NCBI GenBank assembly: GCA_049841135.1
Contig: JASGHK010000007.1
Location: forward strand, 454,348 to 518,347
DNA from: JACRCT01 sp049841135
GTDB taxonomy: Bacteria; Myxococcota; Myxococcia; Myxococcales; UBA5297
DNA: 64,000 bases
Direction of reading: 5' to 3'
The position numbers and the translations under genes were made by a program. How positions within the stretch are numbered: position 1 is the first letter of the stretch; each line of letters begins with the position of its first letter. The notes beneath the pieces are model-generated. The model ran no database searches. It saw only the letters and a program-made list of their open reading frames with translations, and had not been told where the DNA came from. Below are positions 56,141 to 64,000 of the stretch, piece after piece.

Positions 56141-57323
56141 ATGCCCTCGATCTCCCAGCGCATCCTGAACGTCCAGGTCCCGATGATCCCGGTTGTCGGC
56201 GAGATGATCCGCCGGCACCCGGGGACGATCTCCCTCGGGCAGGGCGTGGTGCACTACCCGCCGCCGGCGCAGGTCGCCGACGCGGTCGCGAAGGCCGCGG
56301 CGTCCGACCCGCGGGTCAACAAGTACGGCCTCGCGTTCGGCATCGACGAGCTTGCTGGCGGCGCTGCGGGCGAAGCTGGCGGCGGACAACGGCGTGACGG
56401 TGGGCGGCGACGCGGTCGGCGGCGGCCGGCGGGTCGTCGTGACGGCCGGGTCGAACATGGCGGTTCCTCAACGCCGTGCTGGCGGTCGCCGACCCGGGCG
56501 ACGAGGTGATCCTGTTCGCCCCGTACTACTTCAACCACGAGATGGCGATCGACATCGCCGGGTGCAAGACGGTCGTGGTGCCGACGGACGACGCGTACCA
56601 GCCCCGGCTCGACGCGCTCGCCGCCGCGATCACCCCGCGGACGCGGGCGGTCGTCACGGTCTCGCCGAACAACCCGACCGGTGCCGTTTACCCCGAGGCG
56701 ACGCTGCGGGCGGTCAACGCGCTGTGCAAGCAGCGGGGGATCTACCACGTCGCCGACGAGGCGTACGAGTACTTCACATACGGCGAGGCGCGGCACTTCT
56801 CGCCGGCCTCCATCCCGGGGTCCGAGGCGCACACGATCGGGCTCTGGTCGCTGTCCAAGGCGTTCGGGATGGCCGGCTGGCGGGTGGGGTACATGCTCAT
56901 CCCGGCCCACCTCGAGGAGTCGGTCAAGAAGATCCAGGACACGAACCTGATCTGCCCGCCGGCGCTGAACCAGATCGCCGCGACGGCCGCGCTCGGGGCC
57001 GGGCGGGACTGGTGCCGGCAGCAGACGGGCGCGTTTCCCCGCGTGCGGGAACTGGTGCTGCACGAACTGTCGACGCTCGGCGACCGCGTCCGGGTCCCCG
57101 ACCCCGGCGGGGCGTTCTACGCGCCGATGCGCGTCCACACCGCCCGGCGGGACATGGACCTCGTCGAGGCCCTGATCCGCGACCACGGCGTCGCCGTCAT
57201 GCCGGGCTCGACGTTCGGCGTCGCCGAGGGCTGCTCGCTCCGCGTCGCGTACGGGTGCTCGACGAGCGTTCGGTCGCCGAGGGGATCGGGCGGCTCGTGA
57301 AGGGCCTGCGGGCGCTCGTCTGA
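56141..57323 (+). CDS. Class I/II PLP-dependent aminotransferase, three frameshifts
   Basis: About 394 residues from ATG 56141. N-terminus GTISLGQGVVHYPPPAQV, then NKYGLAFGIDEL, breaks near 56350 and 56462, then DEVILFAPYYFNHEMAID, VVTVSPNNPTGAVYPE, YHVADEAYEYFTYG (Asp/Tyr for PLP) and GLWSLSKAFGMAGWRVGY (Lys that binds PLP). The C-terminus PGSTFGVAEGCSLRVAYG changes frame near 57265 and ends RSVAEGIGRLVKGLRALV. Aspartate/aromatic-type transaminase fold. It follows the aldolase on the same strand. Confidence 0.82.
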
Positions 57324-57611
57324 GCCGCGCGGCGGATCGAGGTAGCGGTCCGCAACCCATCCCCGAAGGCCGCCGTCGCGGTCGGGCCGACCTCGCCCGG
57401 ACTCGGTGCCGGTCCACCCTCGGCCAACCCCCGATGGGAAGAACACCGCCCGGGCGGGCCGCGTAGATTTGTTCCGCGGAGCCACCCGTGGCGGGAAGGA
57501 TTCGGGCGTACACGGGAACCAATCGCCCGTCGGCCCCGCCCGCGAGGGCCATGCCCGCCCGGGCGCTCGTTCGGCCGACACCGTCCGCACCGCCAGCAGA
57601 AGAAGACGCCG

Positions 57612-59696
57612 ATGTCCCTCCGTTCCCCCCGAAACGTCCCGGGCCGTTCCGCCAGCGCTGCGGTCGAGGCACTGGAGCCGCGGAGCCTGCTGTCGGCGGC
57701 GGTCGCCGCCGTCGCGACCGTCGAGCCGAACATCGAGCGCGCCGCCGCCGCCGCCGCCGCCGCCGCCTCGCCGGCTGCCACGAGCGGGGCGGTCGAGGGC
57801 TTCACGCCGGCCCAGATCCGCAAGGCGTACGGGTTCGACAAGGTCGTCCTCGGCAGCGGGTCGGTCGCCGCGAACGGCGCGGGGCAGACGATCGCGATCG
57901 TCGATGCCTACCACGACCCGAACCTCGCGGCCGACCTGCGGACCTTCAACGCCCAGTTCAACCTGCCGGACGCCTCGCTGACGATCGTGAACCAGACCGG
58001 CGGCACCCGGCTCCCGGCGGCCGACGAGGGGTGGGCCGGCGAGACCGCGCTCGACGTCGAGTGGGCCCACGCCGATCGCGCCCGCGGCGAAGATCCTCCT
58101 GGTCGAGGCCAACTCCGATAACACCGACGACCTGATGGCCGCCGTCGACTACGCCCGCAGGGCCGAGGGCGTGTCGGTCGTCTCGATGAGCTGGGGCGGG
58201 AGCGAGTTCGTCAGTTGGGGCGGGTCCGAGTCGAGCGAGCAGCTTCAGTACGACAAGACGTTCACCACGCCCAGCGGGCACCGCGGGGTGACGTTCGTGA
58301 CGGCCGCCGGCGACAGCGGGCAGTCCGGCGGCGTGCTCTGGCCGAGCAGCTCGCCGAACGTCATCTCCGTCGGCGGGACGAACCTCGAGACGTCCGATTC
58401 GGCCGGCACGTACGACAGCGAGGGCGCGTGGCGCGGGTTCCGGTCGGGCACGAACGGCGGGTTCAGCAAGGTCGAGCCCGAGCCGGCGTACCAGCAGGTC
58501 GCCCAGCAGACCGGCAGCCGCAGCACCGCCGGACGTCGGGTACAACGCCGACCCGAACACCGGGTTCGCCGTCTACGACACGTTCGGCGGCACGGGCTGG
58601 GGCGTGATCGGCGGGACGAGCGCCGGGTCGCCGCAGTGGGCCGCCCTCGTCGCGATCGCCGACCAGGGCCGGGTGATGAACGGCCTCGGCACGCTCGGCG
58701 GCGCGACCGAGACGCTCCCGAAGCTCTACGCGATGTACGCCGCCCCCGGCACGGCCGGGTACTCGACGACGTACACGGCCGCGTTCCACGACATCGGCGA
58801 CGACGGGTACGGGTACACGACGGGCCTCGGCAGCCCGCACGCCGACGTCATCATCAAGTCCCTCGCCGGGACGCCGACGTCGACCGGCGGAACGACCGGT
58901 GGCACAACGGGCGGCACGACCGGGGGGGACACGGGCGGCGACACCGGCGGCACCACGGCCACGACGCCCGCCCCGGCCGAGCCGTCCGCCTCCCCGGTCT
59001 CGGTCGCCTTCGCCGGCGGCGCCCGCGTCCGCGATTGGGGGCGAGAAGGGGAGCCTCAAGCTCGTCCTGACGAACGGCGGCGGGACGACGTTCGCCGGGC
59101 CGGTCACCGTCACGATCTACGCCTCGACGGACGGCTCCGTCTCGACCGACGACGCCGCCGTCACCACGGTTTCCGTCTCCAACCTCCACCTGCACGCGGG
59201 GGCGTCGAAGTCGGTGAAGGCGAAGTTTCTCTACCCGACGGGTCTGGCCGACGGGGCGTACACGCTGATCGCCTCGGCCGCCGCCACCGCCAGCAGCACG
59301 ACGCCGACGCAGGCGACCGCCCCGATCGCGATCGCCGCGCCGAGGGTGGACCTGTCGACGACGTTCGCGTCGGGGGTGCCGATCGCGGTTTCCGACGGCC
59401 GGTCGACGATGGTGCGGGTGACGGTCGCCAACCTCGGCAACGTCGCCGCGACCGGCTCGGCCACGCTCGGCGTGTACGGCTCGGCCGACGGGTCGCTCGA
59501 CGGCGGCGACGCGCTGCTCACCACCCTTCGCCTGAACCACGTGCGACTCAAGCCGGGTCAGACGAAGACGCTCAAGGTGAAGCTCCGGAGCGTCGACTTG
59601 GCCGCGATGACGGACCTGATCGCGTCCCTCTCGCCCGCCACTACGCCCGGCGACGCCGACGCGACTGACAACCTCGCCGTCGCCGTCCTCGGCTGA
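57612..59696 (+). CDS. Planctomycetal sedolisin (S53)-like protease with LEPR-XLL N-terminus and CARDB-like repeats, three frameshifts
   Basis: About 694 residues from ATG 57612. The N-terminus has VEALEPRSLLSAAVA, the LEPR-XLL motif known almost only from Planctomycetota. The protease part has FTPAQIRKAYGFDKV, GQTIAIVDAYHDPNLAADL, then ETALDVEWAHA (Glu-x3-Asp of the S53 triad), FVTAAGDSGQSGG (oxyanion Asp) and GGTSAGSPQWAAL (Ser). After a GGT-rich linker (about 58885-58960) come two CARDB-like beta units (SLKLVLTNGGGTTFAGPVTV, VRVTVANLGNVAATGSATLG). Frame breaks near 58077, 58540 and 59035. A secreted or surface protease; substrate unknown. Confidence 0.8.
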
Positions 59697-60218
59697 GGGT
59701 GCGGTCCCGCGGACGATCGCCAACCGTTCCAAGCTATAGCGTTTGCCAGGTCGGTGTAGCGGGTCGCCGGACTTGTGGTGCGGGCTTCAGCCTGCACCCA
59801 GATGTGCAGGCTGAAGCCCGCACCACAAGACCGGCGAACCGCTACACGGACTTGTGAAGCGATCTAACCCCCGAGGCCCGCGCACTCCCCAGTCGTCCGA
59901 AGGCCCCGATTCCGGGACGCGCCCGCCGACGTTCGACGCCCGTGCTCGGACCCGTCACCCCTTTCCGTTCGCTCGCCCGCGGCAGCCCGGCGGCACGCGA
60001 TCTTCCGGGACCGTCGCCCGTCTCGCATCGCCCGCGAACGGAATCCGCGCCGCCCCGTTAGGGGAATCCGCACCGCCCCGCAACGCCATTAAGGACCGCT
60101 CCACCGGCACCGATGCTCCGGCCAGCGGTGGCCCGTACGGGCCGCCCGGCCGGCACGGCCGGCACGCGCGTCTGGCGCCGAGCGGCCCGACGGTTCACGG
60201 CACCCGAAGGGTACACAC
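59697..60218. other. Intergenic region with long palindrome and tandem units
   Basis: 522 bases. It contains the large inverted repeat (59754-59847) and, near 60040-60085, a tandem pair of GGAATCCGC(G/A)CCGCCCCG, 24 bases apart. The TonB receptor promoter must be here, but boxes are not recognisable. No gene visible. Confidence 0.4.
59754..59847. repeat. Long palindromic element (26-bp perfect core stem)
   Basis: Perfect 26-bp arms lie at 59772-59797 and 59804-59829, around a 6-base loop. Outer arms continue imperfectly with GTGTAGCGG (59754 on) matched by CCGCTACAC (to 59847). The core GTGCGGGCTTCAGCCTGCAC is of the type dispersed in Gemmata-like genomes (from memory). It lies about 60 bases after the protease stop, so it may also act as terminator. 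Confidence 0.75.
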
Positions 60219-62442
60219 GTGGCACACCCCCAACCGACGTCCGCCCGCCCAGTCACCCGCCGGGTCCTCGCCTACGCCGTCGCCGGCGTGCTCGGGCTGC
60301 CGGCCGTCGCGTCGGCGGCCGCCGACGCGGTGCCACCGGCCGGCCCCTCGCCGGCCGCCGACCCCGCGTCGGCCGTCGACCCCGCGTCGGCCGTCGACCC
60401 CGGGGCGGCCGTCGACCCCGGGGCGGCCGTCGACCCCGGGCCGCCCGCGGACGCGGCGGTGCCCGCGCCCGCCCCGGCCGCTCCCGCCCGCCCGGCGGCG
60501 AAGCCGGCCGGCGACTTCGGCGCGCTGAGCCTCGAGGACCTGATGAACGTCGAGGTCACGAGCGTCTCGAAGCACCGCCAGCGGGTGGCCGAGTGCCGGC
60601 CGCCGTCACGCTGATCTCGGGCGAGGAGATCCGCCGGTCCGGGCTGGACAGCATCCCGGAACTGCTTCGGCTCGTCCCGGGCGTGCAGGTCAACCGGCTG
60701 AACGCGGGGACGTGGGAGATCGGGTCCCGCGGGTTCGTCGACGAGTACGCGAACAAGCTGCTCGTCCTCCAGGACGGGCGGACGCTCTACAACCGGGCGT
60801 TCGGCGGCGTCTACTGGGACCGCCAGGACTACCTGCTCCAGGACCTCGACCGGATCGAGGTAATCCGCGGCCCCGGGGCGACGCTCTGGGGGTCCAACGC
60901 GGTCAACGGCGTCGTCAACATCCAGTCGAAGGAGGCCCGCGACACCCAGGGCCTCCTCGTCACCGGCCGGGGGTCGAACGTCGAGGACGTCGGCGGGGTC
61001 CGCTACGGCGGGCGGGTCGACGACCTGACCTACTACCGGGCCTACGCGAAGTACCGCAACACGTCCGATTTCGACACCGCCGGGCCGAACGACGCCGGCG
61101 ACGGGTGGGAGGCCACGCACGGCGGGTTCCGGGTCGACCGGTACGCGACGCCGGACGACGTCCTGACCCTGCAGGGCGACGTCAGCCGGCAGTACGGCGG
61201 GACCCGCATGACCCTGCCGGCGCTCGCCGCCCCGTACGCGTCGGTCGAGGACCACACGTTCGTCTCCGCCGGCGGCAACGTGCTGGCCCGCTGGACGCAC
61301 ACGATCTCCCCCGACGCCGACCTCTCGGTCCAGGCGTACTACGACCGCCTCGCGTACCACCAGACGCGGCTCAACGACTTCGAGCAGAACTGGTTCGACG
61401 TCGAGGTGCAGAACCGGTTCCACCCGGTCGGCGGGCACGAGGTCGACGTGGGGCGTCGGGTACCGGTACGTCGGGTACTCGCTGTCGACGACCACGTTCG
61501 TCACCCCGGACGCGCCGACCGGCGACGGGCACGGGTTCAGCGCGTTCGTCCAGGACGACGTCACGCTCGTCCCCGACCGGCTCCACGTCGTCCTCGGCAC
61601 GAAGGTCGAGCGGGACCTGTTCTCCGGGTGGAACCTCCAGCCCAGCGGCCGGCTCCTCGTACACCCCGTCGGACTCCGGCCTCGGCGTGGGCGGCCGTCT
61701 CCCGGGCCGTCCGCACGCCCTCGATCTTCGACCGGGCCGCCTCCTACTGGCTCGCGTCGGGCCCGACGCCCGGCGGGGTCCCGACCCAGGTCGTCGGGCA
61801 CGGCGACCCCGGGCATCGACCCCGAGGTGCTGACCGCGTACGAGGCCGGCGTCCGCGTCCGCCCGTTCGAAGTCCCTGCGCTCGACCTGACCGGGTTCGT
61901 CAACGTCTACGACGACCTGCACACGTTCGGCGCCGGCACCCCGCAGTTCGTGGCGACCCCGACGCCCCGCGTCGTCGTCCCGATGACGGTCGGCAAGGCG
62001 CTCCGCGGCGAGACCTACGGGGTCGAGCTGGCCGCCCGGTGGAACCCGAGCGACCGGCTCCACCTCGCCGGGTCGTACTCGCTCCTGCTGCCGAACATGC
62101 ACGCGGTCGACGGCGGCGGGGGGGACACGACCACCGAGCGGACGGCCGAGCGCGACCCCTGCGCGGAACCAGTTCCAACTCCACGTCGGGTACGAACCTG
62201 ACCGCCCGGCTCGAGGTCGAACGCGCACGCGTACCTCGTCGAGCAGTCGGCCGGCGGCGACGTCCCGGGCTACGTGCGGGCGGACGCCGGGCTCACGTAC
62301 CGGCCGGCGGACGGCGTCGAGGTCGGCGGTCGGCGTCCAGAACGTGTTCGACGACCGCCACCCCGAGTCCGAGAGCGGGTCGTACTCGGTCGCGTCGGAG
62401 GTCCCGCGGACCGTGTACGCGCAGTCGACGCTGCGGTACTGA
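60219..62442 (+). CDS. TonB-dependent outer-membrane receptor, many frameshifts
   Basis: About 740 residues from GTG 60219 to TGA 62440-62442. Signal peptide (RRVLAYAVAGVLGLPAVASA), an Asp/Ala/Pro tandem linker, then LSLEDLMNVEVTSVSKH, the usual start of catecholate/vitamin-type receptors. Plug domain: GEEIRRSGLDSIPELLRLVP, IGSRGFVDEYANKLLVLQDG, LDRIEVIRGPGATLWGSNAV. Barrel strands follow, e.g. FSAFVQDDVTLVPDRLHVVLG, LTAYEAGVRVRPFEV, GETYGVELAARWNPSDRLHL and the C-terminal VGVQNVFDDRHPESESGS ending in Tyr. At least seven indels. It is followed by YfiR and a CHASE8/HAMP sensor, a common planctomycete/proteobacterial arrangement. Confidence 0.8.
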
Positions 62443-62527
62443 TCCGCCGCGGTGCCGACCCGCCGCACCGACCGTCCGCCGTGCCGTCGCCCGACCCGGT
62501 CCTCGACCCTCGAACGCTGTGAGCCGT

Positions 62528-63201
62528 ATGTCAACGACCTGTCCCAACCGCGTGGTGGCGGCCGTCCTGGCCGCGACGGCGGCGGTGCTCGGCCCGGCCG
62601 TCGCCGGGCCGACCGCCCCCGGCCCTTCGCGGCCGTCGCCGCCGCCGCCGCCCCGTCCCGCGAGGCGCAGTTGAAGGCCGCGTTCGTCCTGAACTTCGCG
62701 CAGTTCACCGAGTGGCCGCCCGACGCGTTCGCGTCGGCCGCCGCCCCGCTGGAGATCGGGGTGCTGGCGGCGGCGGGGCAGCACTCGGGCGGCGGTCGAG
62801 GCGGCCGCCGCCGGGCGGGCGATCAACGGCCGGCCCGTCGTCGTCCGCCCGTCGGCCGCCGCCGCTACGTCCGCCCGTGCCACCTGCTGTTCGTCGACGC
62901 GGCGGCGGAGGGGCAGTTCGCCGCCGCCCGCACGGCTCGGGCCGGCCGCCGCCCTGACGGTCGGCGACGACCCGTCGAGTTCGCCGACGACGGCGGGGTC
63001 GTCCGGCTGTTCACCGAGGAGAACCGGATGCGGTTCGAGATCGTCGCCCGGGCGGCCGAGCAGGCCCGGGTCCGGATCAGCACCAAGCTGCTCAAGCTCG
63101 CGGGTCCGCTGACCCCGCCCGCACCACGAGACACAACGGGCGGCCCGCGACCCGCGGCCCCGCCGGGAAGGACGTACCCCTCATGCCACGACCCACCCTG
63201 A
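62528..63201 (+). CDS. YfiR-family periplasmic protein, several frameshifts
   Basis: About 220 residues from ATG 62528. Signal peptide (VVAAVLAATAAVLGPAVAG). YfiR markers: EAQLKAAFVLNFAQFTEWPP, then LEIGVLAAAGQH, GRAINGRPVVVRPS, CHLLFVDAAAEGQFAAA and GGVVRLFTEENRMRFEIVAR followed by ISTKLLKLAG. At least three indels separate these. YfiR proteins sit in the periplasm and inhibit a membrane partner with a CHASE8 domain, exactly the kind encoded next. The tail overlaps the next ATG by 19 bases; an earlier true stop is possible. Confidence 0.7.
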
Positions 63202-63929
63202 AGAACCGCTCGATCCGGGCCAAGCTCACGCTGATCGCGATGGTCCCGACCCTCGCCGCCCTGGTGCTGGCCGGCGCGGCCCTGACCGCCCACGACCTGG
63301 ACATGGTCCGGGACGGGATCATCGAGGACTCGAAGGCACACGCGGCGGTGATCGCGGCGAACGTGACGGCCGCCGTCAGCTTCGGCGACGCGAACGACGC
63401 CGGCGGCACCCTCAAGAGCCTTGGGCTGACCCGGGCGGAGGCGGCGGCCGTGTACGGCCGGGACGGCCGGTTACTGGCGTCGTTCGCCGCCCGCCCGGAG
63501 TGGGCGGACCGGGTGCCGGCCGCGCACGGGGGCGGACGGGACGCGGTTCGCCGCCGACTGGGTCGACACGTACGTCCCGGTCACGCTCGACGGGAACCGG
63601 ATCGGTACCGTGTACGTCCGCATCCCGCTGGACGAGCTCCGCGACAGCACCCGGGACCACGCCGTCGCGCTCGCCGGGGTGCTCGCGGCGTCGGCGGTCG
63701 TCGCCCTCGTGCTGGCCCGGCGGATGGGCCGGCTCGTCCGCGACCCCGTGCTGTCGCTCGCCGGCGTGGCCGCCGACGTCACCGCCCGGTCGGACTACTC
63801 GGTCCGTGCCGCCAAGGCCGGCGACGACGAGGTCGGGCGGCTGACCGACTGCTTCAACGGCATGCTCGCGCGGGTGCAGGCCCGGGACGACGTCTTCGCC
63901 GACACCGCGAGCACCTCGAGGACGAGGTC
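63183..63929 (+). CDS. CHASE8/HAMP sensor protein, 3' end cut by adapter
   Basis: Starts at ATG 63183. Membrane segment (AKLTLIAMVPTLAALVLAGA), then a CHASE8-like periplasmic domain: GIIEDSKAHAAVIAANVTAA, VYGRDGRLLASFAA; frame break near 63535, then VDTYVPVTLDGNRIGTVYVR. A second membrane segment (VLAASAVVALVLARRMG) and HAMP (VLSLAGVAADVTARSDYSVR, GDDEVGRLTDCFNGMLARVQ) follow. The next residues (DDVFADT...) begin a helix normally leading to a kinase or GGDEF domain, but the genomic sequence stops at 63929. Partner of YfiR by position; output domain unknown. Confidence 0.75.
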
Positions 63930-63993
63930 AGGTGCTGTTCGGATTTATCGTGTTTCCCGATCAACCTTAGCAATACGTAACTGAACGAAGTAC
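63930..63993. other. Oxford Nanopore native-barcode flank, barcode and ligation adapter (artefact)
   Basis: 63930-63937 is AGGTGCTG (inner barcode flank). 63938-63960 matches the reverse strand of native barcode 04 with one deletion and one mismatch. 63961-63968 is TCAACCTT (flank TTAACCTT with one error). 63969-63993 starts AGCAATACGTAACTGAACGA and is the exact reverse complement of 25 bases of the ligation adapter top strand. The kit sequences are recalled from memory. This is not biological DNA. Confidence 0.93.
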
Positions 63994-64000
63994 ACGCACA

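Noticed and set aside
58885..58965. GGT-type tandem repeats as a CRISPR array or intergenic repeat
   Set aside because: They are in frame inside the protease gene and encode a Gly/Thr linker; no spacers.

Overview
The window is almost certainly an assembly of two organisms, and it ends in sequencing adapter. Positions 1 to about 52.5-53.6 kb look like a chromosome segment from a Myxococcota (deltaproteobacterial) bacterium. The evidence is very high GC, many lipoproteins with an Asp/Ala/Pro linker after the lipobox Cys, a MYXO-CTERM C-terminal sorting signal on a GH57 glycosidase (about 13.13-13.24 kb), Cys-rich calcium-binding-like repeats, PEGA-domain Ser/Thr kinases and tandem hybrid histidine kinases. 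Positions about 53.6-63.93 kb look like a Planctomycetota (Gemmata-like) genome: an LEPR-XLL N-terminus on a sedolisin-like protease, Gemmata-type palindromic intergenic repeats, a TonB receptor and a YfiR/CHASE8-HAMP pair. The last ~70 bases (63930-63993) match an Oxford Nanopore native-barcode flank, barcode and ligation adapter.

Layout of the myxobacterial part: a Cys-rich lipoprotein (cut by the window start); two hybrid histidine kinases in tandem; small envelope proteins; a secreted GH57 enzyme; a DUF4230 protein; a secreted hydrolase; a beta-oxidation operon (acyl-CoA dehydrogenase, thiolase, and a FadN-type hydroxyacyl-CoA dehydrogenase/enoyl-CoA hydratase, the same three activities as the Bacillus fadNAE operon); an AAA ATPase-nuclease gene flanked by palindromic repeats; a chemoreceptor; a UGT-type glycosyltransferase; a TAXI-type binding protein; a HemW-like radical SAM protein; amtB-glnB; a RibD/DHFR-like reductase; a PARP-type zinc-finger protein; lipoproteins; a GH3-like adenylating enzyme; an aminotransferase; a hemerythrin; a TPR-like plus Kelch-lipoprotein pair; a PEGA-domain kinase; a methyltransferase; a YgjV-like protein; an NrtR-type NUDIX protein; and two alpha/beta hydrolases.

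Layout of the planctomycete part: a secreted alpha/beta-hydrolase-like protein, an HpcH/HpaI aldolase, a class I aminotransferase, a sedolisin with CARDB-like repeats, a TonB-dependent receptor, a YfiR-like protein, and a CHASE8/HAMP sensor cut by the adapter.

Many genes carry single-base frameshifts whose two halves rejoin perfectly into one conserved protein. These are best read as long-read indel errors, not pseudogenes. Their density is roughly one per 2-4 kb before 52.5 kb and one per 150-300 bases after it, as expected if the right end rests on one or a few unpolished reads.

The most biologically interesting object is the ATPase-nuclease gene at 22.4-24.0 kb, bracketed by two related repeats built on the palindrome CTAGCAGACCTGCTAG, with a third related palindrome at 41.1 kb. 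This is a candidate mobile element. No tRNA, rRNA, CRISPR array or canonical insertion sequence was seen.
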